DNA from: Corynebacterium sp. NML130628
Lineage (GTDB): Bacteria; Actinomycetota; Actinomycetes; Mycobacteriales; Mycobacteriaceae
DNA: 64,000 nucleotides
NCBI RefSeq assembly: GCF_001875665.1
Contig: NZ_MLAL01000016.1
Span: 372,001-436,000, forward strand
Reading direction: 5' to 3'
Position 1 is the first letter of the stretch, and every line of letters starts with the position of its first letter. The notes beneath the pieces are model-generated. The model was given only the letters and a program-made list of their open reading frames with translations, was not told the DNA's origin and ran no database searches. Position numbers and translations under genes: made by a program. Below, in pieces: positions 8,917 through 18,149 of this stretch.

Positions 8917-8926
8917 GATTCCATGT
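8914..8926 (+). promoter_or_regulatory. arc -10 element containing the trmI stop codon
   Basis: TAAGAT at 8914-8919 begins with the TAA stop of trmI and is followed by seven bases and the ATG of arc at 8927. No ribosome-binding sequence precedes arc. Confidence 0.45.
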
Positions 8927-10444
8927 ATGACTGAACGCTCGCCCGAAGTCCAAGTTCTTACACGCGACAACCAGCAGCTCCGCGCACGCAACGCGCAACT
9001 TGCGGACATGCTCAAAACCAGTCGGGACAAGCTGCAAGAGCTCTACGAACAGGTCGAGTCCCTTGGTGATCCAGCTTCGACGTACGGGCTGTTTCTCAAA
9101 GCCACTGGAAACGGTAGCGATGCTGAAGTCTTTACAAGCGGCCGGCACATGCGTGTCAAAGTTGCACCGACGATTGCGGTAGACCGGGTGAAACCAGGGT
9201 CACTCGTCAGGCTTGGCGACGGCAGCGTGGTACTCGAAGTCTGCCGCTACCCCGCAGTAGGGCAATTGGCCACGCTCGTTGAAAAACTGGACGCCGGCCG
9301 CGCTATCGTCCAGGATGTTCAGGGCACCGAACACGTGGTGCGGCTCACAGATGAGCTGCAGCGCGAAAGTCGCGCCGGGGATGCATTACTCACAGATGTG
9401 CGCGCTCAGTTTGCGTTTGAACGTATCGCAAAGACGGAGGTAAATCAGCTTTCGCTCGAAGAAGTACCCGACGTGACGTATGAGGACATTGGCGGGCTCC
9501 AAGAGCAGATAGAGCTTATTCATGATGCGGTTGAGCTTCCGTTCGCGCATCCGCATCTTTACCAGCAGTATGATTTGAAACCGCCGAAAGGCTTGCTGCT
9601 TTATGGCCCACCTGGGTGCGGCAAAACGTTGATTGCAAAGGCAGTCGCGAATTCGTTAGCTCACCGGCTGGGCCATGGTGCATCGGCCCACTTCATCAAC
9701 GTCAAAGGTCCGGAGCTTCTGAATAAGTTTGTGGGCGAAACCGAACGCCGAATCCGGTTGATTTTCGAGCGCGCCCGAGAGCTGGCTTCGGATGGCCGCC
9801 CAGTCATCATTTTCTTCGACGAAATGGAGTCGATTTTCCGCACCCGCGGGTCGGGGGTGTCCTCTGACATGGAGACCACCGTTGTGCCGCAGCTGCTCAC
9901 GGAGATTGACGGTGTTGAAGATATTTCGAACGTCATCGTCATCGGTGCAACAAATAGGGAAGAGCTCATCGACCCGGCCATCTTGCGGCCCGGCCGCCTC
10001 GACATCAAGGTGCGTGTGTCTCGGCCAACCAAGGCGGAAGCGCTCGACATCTTCAGCCGTTATCTGAGACCGGAGGTGCCGCACGCAGCACCTGTTGATG
10101 AGCTAGCTCAGCTTGCTGTGGAGGAGTTGTTCGCTCCGCGACCATTTGTTCGACTACGGCTGGTTGATGGCTCTGAGGAGACATTGCACTATTCAGATTT
10201 TGTCTCTGGCGCAATGATCGCGAACATAGTAAGTCGAGCAAAGAAACTCGCTATTAAGGACGCCATATCTGGCGCGTCCGATTCAGGCGTATCCGCATCG
10301 CATCTACGTGCGGCGGTTCAGGCAGAGCAGCAGGAGAACGAGGACCTCCCAAATACTGCCGACCCTGACACATGGTCACGTTTAGCGGGGCGGCATGGAA
10401 AGCGCGTGATCGCGGTCGAGGTTGTTGCGAGTTCAGAGATCTAG
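8927..10444 (+). CDS. arc: ARC/Mpa AAA ATPase, unfoldase of the pupylation system
   Basis: ARC is a hexameric ring ATPase that recognises Pup on tagged proteins and unfolds them. The 505-residue product has an N-terminal coiled coil (about 10-48) that binds Pup, tandem OB domains (about 50-165), and an AAA domain with Walker A GPPGCGKT (227-234), Walker B VIIFFDE (DE at 298-299) and sensor region [20 protein letters not shown]. It ends in VEVVASSEI, so the Gln-Tyr-Leu end that proteasome-linked Mpa proteins use to dock on the 20S core is absent. Its 3' end overlaps that of pdxR by 12 bases on the other strand. Confidence 0.95.
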   Translation: MTERSPEVQVLTRDNQQLRARNAQLADMLKTSRDKLQELYEQVESLGDPASTYGLFLKATGNGSDAEVFTSGRHMRVKVAPTIAVDRVKPGSLVRLGDGSVVLEVCRYPAVGQLATLVEKLDAGRAIVQDVQGTEHVVRLTDELQRESRAGDALLTDVRAQFAFERIAKTEVNQLSLEEVPDVTYEDIGGLQEQIELIHDAVELPFAHPHLYQQYDLKPPKGLLLYGPPGCGKTLIAKAVANSLAHRLGHGASAHFINVKGPELLNKFVGETERRIRLIFERARELASDGRPVIIFFDEMESIFRTRGSGVSSDMETTVVPQLLTEIDGVEDISNVIVIGATNREELIDPAILRPGRLDIKVRVSRPTKAEALDIFSRYLRPEVPHAAPVDELAQLAVEELFAPRPFVRLRLVDGSEETLHYSDFVSGAMIANIVSRAKKLAIKDAISGASDSGVSASHLRAAVQAEQQENEDLPNTADPDTWSRLAGRHGKRVIAVEVVASSEI

Positions 10445-11800
10445 CACGGCGGTGAGTGCACGCGTTGCGGCATCGAAATCTTGATCGCTGAGCGTCGAGA
10501 AGCTCAATAGCGCGAATTGCCTCTCACCAGTCTTGGCAGGGCCACTGATTGCACACTCACAGCCCGCGCCCCTGAGCTCCTCCCTGAAGCCCAACAGGTG
10601 GTGCTCGTGGTCAAACTCGACAAAAATGTCGGCGCTGTTCGCGTTGCTCATAGACGCGTTGCGCGCGCCGGGGACCTCGCTGAGACGTTCAATGTACGGG
10701 ACCAATTGCCGACGCCTCTTCGTGAGCCGCGCGTGGAATGCTTTGGTGCTTTTCCTGACCGTGCCGTCAGTAAGGAGATGGGCGATTGCGTGTTGGGTGA
10801 CCGTCGATACCGGCATGCCAAGCACGCGCCGGATCGCTTGCACCGCGCTCATTGTGTCGGGGGTGGCAACAATGTACCCAGCGGAAAGCTGTTTATGAAG
10901 TAGCGTTGTGAATGTACCGAGCGTGAGCACATTGCAGGTACTTGGCAAGGCACTTAACGTTGGTTGGGGAGCAGTTCTGTAGCGCAGTTCTGTATTGAAG
11001 TCGTCTTCGATAAGCAATGTGTTCGTCGCCGCCGCCCATTCGAGTAGCTCTATGCGTCGGCGCACCGTCATGACTCCACCAAAGGGTGGCACGTGGGCTG
11101 GGGTGATGAGGAGCGCGTCGATATCATCGGGAAGCTGCGAAACGAGCACGCCTTCGCCGTCACACAGACAAGGCACCGTTGTATGACCAGCGAGAGGAAT
11201 CACGGAACGCAATCCGCTTGCATCCGAAGTCTCAATCCCAACTCGAACATTGTTCCCGATAGACATCAATGTGAGCAGAAGCCCTTCGCGAGTTCCCCCG
11301 GTCACGATTACTTCTTCAGGAAAAACGTGAAGTCCACGAGCAACCCGGAGGTGTTCCGCGATGGCTGCCCGCAGTTTTGGTTCTCCTTGTGGATCCGCCT
11401 GTTTTGGAAGGCTGTATGAGGCTTCGCGCCATGCTCGGTGCCACGCAGCTGGTCGAATCATGCCATCGATACCTGAAGTGGGTGCCAGCGAAATCAATCC
11501 GGGTACCGACTCCGCGGTGGTCGCCCGTTGCGAGGGCTGCTGCACCTGGTGAGGTACGCGCAGCGCTGGATGGATCCTTGTTGGAGCTCCTTGCGCTGTT
11601 TGCAAGTAGCCCTCCCCGATGAGCTGGTCGAACGCGCTCACCACAGTCCCGCGGGAGACCCCGAGTTGGGCAGCAAGCTCGCGTGTAGAAGCAATGGTGT
11701 CCCCGGGGCGCAGCGTTCCCTCGGCAACAGCTGTGCGGACTTGGGCTGCGATCTGAGCAGGAAGTGAAAGCGATGCGCCACGCGAGACGGAGAAGAACAT
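10433..11800 (-). CDS. pdxR: MocR/PdxR-type regulator (GntR domain plus aminotransferase-like domain)
   Basis: This 455-residue protein joins a GntR winged helix (about 10-75; [25 protein letters not shown]) to a fold-type I aminotransferase-like domain. It lies divergently next to pdxS, the usual place of PdxR, which controls vitamin B6 synthesis. The motif that normally carries the PLP lysine (GTFSK) reads GTFTT, and the usual arginine before the following Gly-Tyr is replaced (LSAGYIVA), so covalent PLP binding looks unlikely. The open frame extends to 12157 but that part is antisense to pdxS. The ATG at 11800 puts the winged helix at the usual distance from the N-terminus. Confidence 0.85.
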   Translation of the reverse strand: MFFSVSRGASLSLPAQIAAQVRTAVAEGTLRPGDTIASTRELAAQLGVSRGTVVSAFDQLIGEGYLQTAQGAPTRIHPALRVPHQVQQPSQRATTAESVPGLISLAPTSGIDGMIRPAAWHRAWREASYSLPKQADPQGEPKLRAAIAEHLRVARGLHVFPEEVIVTGGTREGLLLTLMSIGNNVRVGIETSDASGLRSVIPLAGHTTVPCLCDGEGVLVSQLPDDIDALLITPAHVPPFGGVMTVRRRIELLEWAAATNTLLIEDDFNTELRYRTAPQPTLSALPSTCNVLTLGTFTTLLHKQLSAGYIVATPDTMSAVQAIRRVLGMPVSTVTQHAIAHLLTDGTVRKSTKAFHARLTKRRRQLVPYIERLSEVPGARNASMSNANSADIFVEFDHEHHLLGFREELRGAGCECAISGPAKTGERQFALLSFSTLSDQDFDAATRALTAVLDL

Positions 11801-11876
11801 AAACACCAACTGGTACAAAATATTGCTGCAAAACTGGACCTCGTAATCGTCCAGATTGTACCGCATGATGGAATCC
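11801..11876. promoter_or_regulatory. pdxR/pdxS intergenic region with repeated operator-like half-sites
   Basis: AACTGG occurs twice in the same orientation (11808-11813 and 11832-11837), 24 bases apart. The second copy pairs with an inverted copy: CTGGAC at 11834-11839 and GTCCAG at 11849-11854. An outer pair, GGTACAA (11812-11818) and TTGTACC (11856-11862), is also inverted. Direct repeats plus an inverted copy are the known operator style of MocR regulators such as GabR and PdxR. The -10 boxes are not clear; CATGAT (11864-11869) lies seven bases before the ATG at 11877. Confidence 0.55.
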
Positions 11877-12761
11877 ATGACTGATTTTTCGAAACATGCA
11901 GAGTTGACCAACAGCCTGCGCGGTGGCGTCATCATGGACGTTGTGACCGCTGAGCAGGCAAGAATCGCGGAGAATGCCGGAGCAGTTGCTGTCATGGCAT
12001 TGGAACGCGTACCAGCAGACATCCGCGCGCAAGGTGGCGTCGCCCGCATGTCTGATCCAGATCTCATTGAAGAAATCATCGACGCAGTGGAGATCCCAGT
12101 GATGGCGAAAGCCCGTATCGGCCACACCATCGAAGCCGCGATCCTGGAGCACCTCAAGATTGATTATATTGATGAATCCGAGGTGCTCAGTCCTGCCGAC
12201 TACGTCAACCACATTGACAAGAACGCGTTCGACACCCCGTTTGTGTGTGGGGCGACCAATCTAGGCGAGGCACTTCGGCGCATCACGGAGGGCGCCTCCA
12301 TGATTCGCTCGAAGGGTGAGGCCGGTACCGGCGATGTTTCCGAAGCCACGAAGCACATCCGTACCATCAAAGCTCAGATCGCGCAGCTGCAGGCCACCGC
12401 AGCTTCGAACCCAGATGAGCTCTACGTCGCCGCCAAAGAACTGCAGGCTCCATACGAACTGGTCAAGTACGTTGCACAAAACGGCGCGCTCCCTGTTGCA
12501 CTGTTCACCGCCGGTGGCGTCGCAACCCCGGCCGACGCAGCGCTGATGATGCAGCTTGGCGCAGACGGCGTCTTCGTCGGCTCCGGCATCTTCAAATCTG
12601 AGCACCCTGAAAAGCGCGCTGAAGCTGTCGTGCGAGCTACTCGCAACTGGCAAAACATCGCAGAAGTTACGGCCGCTTCGCGCGGTCTTGGCGAAGCGAT
12701 GGTTGGCATCAATGTCAGCGATCTCCCTGCGCCACACCGCTTGGCTGAGCGCGGCTGGTAA
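11877..12761 (+). CDS. pdxS: Pyridoxal 5'-phosphate synthase subunit PdxS
   Basis: PdxS is the TIM-barrel subunit that builds pyridoxal phosphate from ribose 5-phosphate, glyceraldehyde 3-phosphate and ammonia. The 294-residue protein is highly typical: [17 protein letters not shown] at the N-terminus, [19 protein letters not shown], the imine-forming lysine in [10 protein letters not shown], the second lysine in [11 protein letters not shown], and the phosphate site [20 protein letters not shown]. Starts at ATG 11865 or 11868 are also possible. PdxT, the glutaminase that supplies ammonia, is normally next to PdxS but is absent here; the next gene is dop. PdxT may be encoded elsewhere. Confidence 0.96.
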   Translation: MTDFSKHAELTNSLRGGVIMDVVTAEQARIAENAGAVAVMALERVPADIRAQGGVARMSDPDLIEEIIDAVEIPVMAKARIGHTIEAAILEHLKIDYIDESEVLSPADYVNHIDKNAFDTPFVCGATNLGEALRRITEGASMIRSKGEAGTGDVSEATKHIRTIKAQIAQLQATAASNPDELYVAAKELQAPYELVKYVAQNGALPVALFTAGGVATPADAALMMQLGADGVFVGSGIFKSEHPEKRAEAVVRATRNWQNIAEVTAASRGLGEAMVGINVSDLPAPHRLAERGW

Positions 12762-12788
12762 TTCCCAGCACCGGCAGTAGGGTCGCGG

Positions 12789-12802
12789 TACAGTCGTGTG
12801 CC
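12789..12802 (+). promoter_or_regulatory. dop -10 element at leaderless distance
   Basis: TACAGT (12789-12794) is followed by eight bases and the ATG of dop. No ribosome site is visible. This promoter would serve dop, pup, pafA, pafB and pafC, whose junctions all overlap. Confidence 0.45.
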
Positions 12803-14314
12803 ATGGGACGTTTCATGGGAACAGAAACTGAGTATGGCATCACGACGCCGAGCGACCCGACGCTCAGCCCGCTGATTACCTCCACACACGCCGTCGTGGC
12901 GTATGCCGCGATGAACACAAGCGCTCGCAGCCGATGGGACTACGCAGAAGAGCATCCTCTGAAAGATTCCCGTGGCTACGACCTGCAGCGCTATCGGACG
13001 GTTCCTGTCGTCGACCCAAACGCGATTGGCGTCGCAAACGTGGTGACGACTAGCGGTGCTCGTTACTACGTCGACCACGGCCACCCGGAATATTCTTCCC
13101 CAGAAGTCGACAACGCCTGGGACGCCATGCTGTACGACGCCGCCGGCGACCTGTACTTGCGGCAATCTATGCAAGACATCCGGCAGCTCTGGGACGAAGG
13201 CATCTCCGTGCTTGACGGTGCCGATCCATGCCCACCCGTCAAGTTCTACAAAAACAACGTGGACGGCAAGGGCCAGTCGTATGGAAGTCACGAAAACTAC
13301 CAGTACTCACGCCATACCGATTTCGCAGCGGTGGTACAAGGACTCATCCCGTTCTTTGTCACCCGTCAAGTCATCATCGGCGCAGGCCGCGTCGGCATCG
13401 GCCGTGCGAGTGAGCACCCTGGCTTCCAGATTTCTCAGCGCGCAGACTACTTCGAGCAAGAAATCTCACTCGAAACCACGCTGAACCGGGGCATCATCAA
13501 TACGCGTGATGAGCCACACGCTGATGCGACTCAGTTTCGGCGACTCCACGTCATCATTGGTGACGCAAATATGAGCCAGTACTCCAACTTTTTGAAGCTC
13601 GGGATGACCAAACTCGTACTCGACGCGATTGAAGCAGATATAGACTTTTCTGACCTGGCTATCCACGACCCCGTCGCAGAGCTACAGCGGGTTTCCCATG
13701 ATCCAACCTGCACGCACAAGCTGTTGCTTGCCAGTGGGAAACGCTGTACTGCGATCGACATCCTCCGCGAATATCGAAACCGGGTACAGAGGCTTCATGG
13801 CAAAGGGGACGTCGATAATCAGGTGCTTGCTCTGTGGGGTGAAGTGCTCGATGACCTCGAGATTGATCCACTTCGTACCTCTGATCGCCTCGACTGGACG
13901 GCGAAGTGGGCGCTTGTGCGTTCCTTCATGGACCGCGGAGTTGCTGCGGACGACCCGAAGCTGAAGATGCTCGACATCCAATACGCGGACATTGATCCTG
14001 CGAAGTCGCTGTACCACGCACTCGTACGCAAGGGATCGTTGCGGACGCTGGTGAGTGAGGATGAAATTGCGCACGCAGCGCAGCACCCGCCGAAGAACTC
14101 CCGCGCATACTTCCGTGGCAAGGTGACCGAAAAGTTCGGGGACGAAATTGCGGCATCGAGCTGGCAGTCGATTGTTTTCAAGATTGACGACCGCATGATT
14201 CGTGTGCCACTCGATGACGTCGACGGCTGGACCTTTGAAAAAACCGCGGACATTATCAATAGCGCTTCGCAGGCCTCAGAGCTGCTAAACGCGCTAGGGT
14301 ATAAGCATGTCTAA
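12803..14314 (+). CDS. dop: Pup deamidase/depupylase
   Basis: Dop deamidates the C-terminal glutamine of Pup to glutamate and also removes Pup from proteins. It belongs to the glutamine-synthetase-like carboxylate-amine ligase fold. The 503 residues start with [12 protein letters not shown], which carries the metal-binding glutamates, and continue with [19 protein letters not shown] and the nucleotide-site stretch [20 protein letters not shown]. It is identified as Dop rather than PafA by the N-terminal region [17 protein letters not shown], by its length, and by lying before pup. Its stop overlaps the pup start by eight bases, which suggests translational coupling. Confidence 0.95.
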   Translation: MGRFMGTETEYGITTPSDPTLSPLITSTHAVVAYAAMNTSARSRWDYAEEHPLKDSRGYDLQRYRTVPVVDPNAIGVANVVTTSGARYYVDHGHPEYSSPEVDNAWDAMLYDAAGDLYLRQSMQDIRQLWDEGISVLDGADPCPPVKFYKNNVDGKGQSYGSHENYQYSRHTDFAAVVQGLIPFFVTRQVIIGAGRVGIGRASEHPGFQISQRADYFEQEISLETTLNRGIINTRDEPHADATQFRRLHVIIGDANMSQYSNFLKLGMTKLVLDAIEADIDFSDLAIHDPVAELQRVSHDPTCTHKLLLASGKRCTAIDILREYRNRVQRLHGKGDVDNQVLALWGEVLDDLEIDPLRTSDRLDWTAKWALVRSFMDRGVAADDPKLKMLDIQYADIDPAKSLYHALVRKGSLRTLVSEDEIAHAAQHPPKNSRAYFRGKVTEKFGDEIAASSWQSIVFKIDDRMIRVPLDDVDGWTFEKTADIINSASQASELLNALGYKHV

Positions 14315-14492
14315 GCAGCAACAAATGTTCGGTGGAGGAGACACCCCGGAATCGCAGAATGAGGAAGGCAGCAACGCACAGGCGCAGGTCGATGCGACTG
14401 GCACTGATGATCTGCTCGATGAGATTGACGCCTTGCTCGACACGAATGCTGAGGAGTTTGTGCGGTCATTCGTCCAAAAAGGTGGCCAATGA
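14307..14492 (+). CDS. pup: Prokaryotic ubiquitin-like protein Pup, GGQ form
   Basis: Pup is a small disordered protein attached through its C-terminal residue to lysines of target proteins. The 61-residue product has a flexible Gln-rich and acidic N-terminal half, the helix-forming segment [19 protein letters not shown] that ARC binds, and the end FVQKGGQ. The final glutamine means Dop must deamidate it before ligation. The gene overlaps dop by eight bases and pafA by four (ATGA at 14489-14492). There are no proteasome subunit genes between pup and pafA, where mycobacteria keep prcB and prcA. Confidence 0.97.
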   Translation: MSKQQQMFGGGDTPESQNEEGSNAQAQVDATGTDDLLDEIDALLDTNAEEFVRSFVQKGGQ

Positions 14493-15904
14493 GTTCCGAA
14501 GCAGCCATATTGTATGCGCGTCGAATCATGGGGGTCGAGACTGAATTTGGGCTCGCCGCCTACGCAAACGGGCAGTCCATCCTAGGCCCGGAGGAGCTGT
14601 CACGCTACCTGTTCCGACCCGTGGTTGCACGCTATCGGTCGTCGAATATCTTTACGCAGAACGGCTCACGGCTCTATCTCGACGTTGGCGCGCACCCTGA
14701 AATCGCGACGCCGGAATGCGACTCGCTAACGCAGCTGCTGCAGTACGACAAAGCTGGAGAGTTGCTCTATCATCAGCTCGCGCTGCATGCAGAGGACGCA
14801 CTCGCGCAAGAGGGGACACCCGCCCAGGTGTACCTGTTCAAAAACAACGTCGACTCGCAGGGCAACTCCTACGGTGCACACGAAAACTACTTAGTGAGTC
14901 GCGAAATTGTCCTGAAATCTTTTAGCAAACAACTCCTCCCGTTCTTGATTACACGCCAATTGATTTGTGGTGCAGGCATGATCAATAAGGGTAGATTCGT
15001 TCTGTCCCAGCGTGCCGACCAGGTGTGGGAGGGAGTGTCGTCCGCAACTACGCGTACACGCCCCATCATCAACACGCGGGACGAGCCACACGGAGACTCC
15101 CACCGATTTCGGCGGATGCACATCATTGTTGGGGACTCGAACATGTCCGAAGCCACGTTTGCACTCAAAATTGGTGCAACACTATTGGTCATCGAGATGC
15201 TCGAGGCAGGCTTCCCGATGCCGACCTTCGAACTCCAGGACCCAATAGCGCACATTCGCGCAATAGCGCTTGACGCCTCTGGACAAACCGAACTCACCTG
15301 CAAAGATGGATCAACGGTCACAGCGCTTGCGGTGCAGCAGCAAATTCTCGACGCCGCTACACAATGGCTGACGCAACGTCCCAACGAGGGAACCCCAAAC
15401 GAGGAACTCGAAAGGGTAGTGGAGTTATGGCAGCGTGTGCTGTGCGCGATCGAGACACAAGACTTTGCTGCGGTGGACACCGAGATCGACTGGGTGATCA
15501 AACGCAAACTCTTAGAGCAGGTCCGTGAAAAACTTGGCGCTGATTGGTCCCACCCGAAATTGGCGCAGATCGACCTGACGTACCACGATATCAACCCGGA
15601 CCGTGGTCTCTTTTACCTGCTGCAGCACAAGGGCCTCGCAGCTCGTTGGACACGCGACGCAGAAATCCGGCTGGCGGCTGAACAGCCACCGGCTACCACC
15701 CGTGCTGCATTGCGAGGCAGGTTCCTCTCAACTGCTCGAGACCACGACGCGGAGCACAACGTCGACTGGGTACATCTGAAGGTCAACCGTCCTGAGCCAC
15801 AAACGCTAAAGCTTCTCGACCCATTCGAAACCGAGAACGTCGAAGTCGATGCACTGATTCAGTACATAATCGACAATCACCCACAGGAGCGTCATGACAC
15901 GTAG
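14489..15904 (+). CDS. pafA: Pup--protein ligase
   Basis: PafA activates the C-terminal glutamate of Pup with ATP and joins it to a lysine side chain of a substrate protein. The 471-residue product has the same fold as Dop: [15 protein letters not shown] with the metal-binding glutamates near the N-terminus, [39 protein letters not shown], and [20 protein letters not shown]. The C-terminal domain ends with [24 protein letters not shown], also typical. The start codon overlaps the pup stop. The end overlaps pafB by 11 bases, so the ligase and the two regulators are made from one message. Confidence 0.96.
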   Translation: MSSEAAILYARRIMGVETEFGLAAYANGQSILGPEELSRYLFRPVVARYRSSNIFTQNGSRLYLDVGAHPEIATPECDSLTQLLQYDKAGELLYHQLALHAEDALAQEGTPAQVYLFKNNVDSQGNSYGAHENYLVSREIVLKSFSKQLLPFLITRQLICGAGMINKGRFVLSQRADQVWEGVSSATTRTRPIINTRDEPHGDSHRFRRMHIIVGDSNMSEATFALKIGATLLVIEMLEAGFPMPTFELQDPIAHIRAIALDASGQTELTCKDGSTVTALAVQQQILDAATQWLTQRPNEGTPNEELERVVELWQRVLCAIETQDFAAVDTEIDWVIKRKLLEQVREKLGADWSHPKLAQIDLTYHDINPDRGLFYLLQHKGLAARWTRDAEIRLAAEQPPATTRAALRGRFLSTARDHDAEHNVDWVHLKVNRPEPQTLKLLDPFETENVEVDALIQYIIDNHPQERHDT

Positions 15905-16850
15905 CGATGCGATGACCGCCCGACAGCTCAACCTGGCGTTCGCACTATTGGGCTCCACGCGACCAAGGACACAAAACTGGATTGCTCAACACGTCGATGG
16001 ATATGCCGATCGAACTCCAGAGGCGCTAGAAAAACTGATCAAACGTGATGTCGACGACCTTCGACGAGTGGGAGTGCCCGCAGAAATCCAAGCTGGCGAG
16101 GCTTGGATCGAACACGATAAGTATGAACTCGCGCCGCTGAACCTCACCGACGACGAAGCGACCGCTCTCGGCCTTGTGGTTGATCTCAGCCAGGCGGGAC
16201 GCCTCGGTGCATTTGCCCGTTCCGGGTGGACAAAAATCGCAGCCTCAGGCGTGACGCGCACGTTCGACAGCCCAACAATTGCGTTCGTCGACAACGACAT
16301 CATCAACCTTGATCCTGATGTGCTCAAAGCGGTGCTTGCGTGCGCTCGGACAAAAACACGCATGACCTTCGACTTTCAGGCAGCGCCGGGAGCTCCATCG
16401 CAGCGTCGCATACTCGATCCTTGGAGCGTCGTCCCGCTCAACAATAAGACTTATCTTGTGGGCTGGGACTGCGGTCGCCAACAGGAACGTGTCTTCAGAT
16501 TGATGAAGATTAGCAACATTAAAAAGGCGAAAGACCAGACAGACTTTCACGAGCCCTCCGAGAATCCACTTGATGTGCTTCAAAACGTTCTGCGCGGACC
16601 TCTTGTTGACGCCACCGTGGAGGTTTCCTCTGGGGTTGGCGAGGAGCTCTCGCTGCAGGGGGAACGCTACGAAAGCCCTACGCCGGGGCGCGATCGCATC
16701 GTGGTACAAGGCGTCGAACGAGATTGGCTCGTGCGCACCCTCGCGAGTCTCGCCCCGAACGTGTACTCAATCACGCCCCCCGATATCCAAGCAGAAGTAC
16801 TCGCACTGTTGCGCCAACAGCTCCGTGGACAGGAACGAATTGAAGCATGA
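15894..16850 (+). CDS. pafB: WYL-domain transcription factor PafB
   Basis: PafB and PafC act as a pair that activates the LexA-independent DNA damage response in Actinobacteria. The 318-residue product has an N-terminal winged helix (about 1-75, with TPEALEKLIKRDVDDLRRVGVP), a middle linker domain, and a WYL domain around residues 145-225 containing RILDPWSVVPLNNKTYLVGWD and the arginine-rich ERVFRLMKISNIKK. A WCX-type C-terminal domain follows. AGGAG at 15885-15889 precedes the ATG. The stop codon overlaps the pafC start (ATGA), so the partners are probably made in equal amounts. Confidence 0.93.
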   Translation: MTRSDAMTARQLNLAFALLGSTRPRTQNWIAQHVDGYADRTPEALEKLIKRDVDDLRRVGVPAEIQAGEAWIEHDKYELAPLNLTDDEATALGLVVDLSQAGRLGAFARSGWTKIAASGVTRTFDSPTIAFVDNDIINLDPDVLKAVLACARTKTRMTFDFQAAPGAPSQRRILDPWSVVPLNNKTYLVGWDCGRQQERVFRLMKISNIKKAKDQTDFHEPSENPLDVLQNVLRGPLVDATVEVSSGVGEELSLQGERYESPTPGRDRIVVQGVERDWLVRTLASLAPNVYSITPPDIQAEVLALLRQQLRGQERIEA

Positions 16851-17788
16851 AGCAGAACCCTGCCGTCGAACGCCAAGTACGCCTCGCACGTCTTTTGAAC
16901 CTATTGTCGTATCTCTCGCAACATCCGGGACGCTCACCTATGGAAATTGCGCGTGATATCGGCACAGACGCCGAGCAGGTGAAAAGCGACCTCGCAATGT
17001 TGCACTTATCAGGCGTAGGGAACGGCCCCGGGGAGATGATTGACCTCAAACACTCTTGGAAAGAGGTCGTCGTCATCGATGATCAGGGGTTGAGTCGGCC
17101 GCTGCGTTTGACGCCAACGGAAGCCAACGCGCTGCTACTGCTACTGGATTCCTTCGAAACCATGCCTGGCCTACTCAATCAAGCCGCGTTGAGCTCAGCG
17201 GCTGAAAAGCTGAGGACCGCGATCGGTACCACCGCTGTGCTTGATGCTGAGGCAGACCAGAACAGTCAAGGTTCCATCACTGACGTGCTGCAAGCAGGAA
17301 TGCAGAAGGGGGTTCAGGTGCTGGTGACCTATTTTTCACCGTCCTCGGACTCGCTTCGCGCACGCCAGTTGACTGGCATCAAATTCTTTCATCAAGGTGG
17401 CCACACCTATTTCAATGCGCTAGACGCAGGGGAGGAAAAGAGCTTCCGCATTGACCGTATTCGCGAGGCTCAACTGACAACGTTTCCTGCGGAGTGCGTC
17501 GAAAAGAGAGCCACTGTCGACGGCTCGGATCCATTCGGTTTCGATGCCACGAACGTAGCGACGCTTCTCGTGTCTCCTGATGCCACATGGCTTGCTGACT
17601 ACTGGGAAATCGAAATAGGCAAACCCTCCAACGACGGCCGCATCCAGGCAACCATGGTCTACGGCTCCGAAGACTGGCTCATCCGCTTCTGCCTCAGCCA
17701 AGGAGACCGCATCGAACTCATTGGTCCGCCAAAGCTAGCTGTTGAGACACGCCGTCGTGCGCTTGCTGCCCTGGAGGCATTAGAATAG
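16847..17788 (+). CDS. pafC: WYL-domain transcription factor PafC
   Basis: PafC is the partner of PafB in the DNA damage activator. The 313-residue product repeats the same plan: winged helix (about 1-70; RLARLLNLLSYLSQHPGRS and MEIARDIGTDAEQVKSDLAM), a WYL domain around 155-215 with the motif region SDSLRARQLTGIKFFHQGG and FNALDAGEEKSFRIDRI, and a C-terminal WCX domain. The WYL letters themselves are not all kept, which is common in PafC. It overlaps pafB by four bases and ends 36 bases before tatA. The close tatA spacing suggests read-through. Confidence 0.92.
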   Translation: MKQNPAVERQVRLARLLNLLSYLSQHPGRSPMEIARDIGTDAEQVKSDLAMLHLSGVGNGPGEMIDLKHSWKEVVVIDDQGLSRPLRLTPTEANALLLLLDSFETMPGLLNQAALSSAAEKLRTAIGTTAVLDAEADQNSQGSITDVLQAGMQKGVQVLVTYFSPSSDSLRARQLTGIKFFHQGGHTYFNALDAGEEKSFRIDRIREAQLTTFPAECVEKRATVDGSDPFGFDATNVATLLVSPDATWLADYWEIEIGKPSNDGRIQATMVYGSEDWLIRFCLSQGDRIELIGPPKLAVETRRRALAALEALE

Positions 17789-17824
17789 CGGAGGACTCTA
17801 CTCAAGCAGTGTGAAAGGAATCCA

Positions 17825-18112
17825 ATGCCGAATTTAGGTTGGATGGAAATCCTCATTATTCTTGCCATCGTGCTTTTGTTGTTCGGGGCAAACAAGCTTC
17901 CCGATCTTGCACGTTCGATGGGTCGCTCGGCGCGCATCTTCAAGTCTGAAGTAAAGGAGCTGCGCAACGATGACGAAGCCCAAGCCGCTCCACAGCAACC
18001 TGCGCAGAACCAAGAGCCAAGAGAAATCGCCCCTCCAACGAGCCAGCAGCAGCCCAACCCTAACGCCCAGCAGGGTTTTTGGGATGCACCTGAAAACCAG
18101 CACCGCCAATAG
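17825..18112 (+). CDS. tatA: Sec-independent protein translocase TatA
   Basis: TatA forms the pore-like assembly that moves folded proteins with twin-arginine signals across the membrane. The 95-residue protein has a short N-terminal membrane helix (about 5-21: [20 protein letters not shown]), the [24 protein letters not shown] amphipathic helix (read in two parts, about 20-45) and a disordered Gln/Pro-rich tail. AAAGGA (17814-17819) lies five bases before the ATG. tatC follows 37 bases later. A tatB gene is not here; in Actinobacteria it is usually placed beside sigma factor genes elsewhere. Confidence 0.95.
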   Translation: MPNLGWMEILIILAIVLLLFGANKLPDLARSMGRSARIFKSEVKELRNDDEAQAAPQQPAQNQEPREIAPPTSQQQPNPNAQQGFWDAPENQHRQ

Positions 18113-18149
18113 CGTTTGTTGTTAAGTAGTACCTGGAGGTCGTAGTTCA

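Noticed and set aside
11243..11257. SOS-box-like sequence TCGAAC-N3-GTTCCC
   Set aside because: It lies inside the pdxR coding region, has imperfect arms and a short spacer, and there is no promoter beside it.
11801..12157. N-terminal extension of the pdxR frame over the start of pdxS
   Set aside because: These codons are antisense to pdxS, and the GntR domain begins normally after the ATG at 11800.
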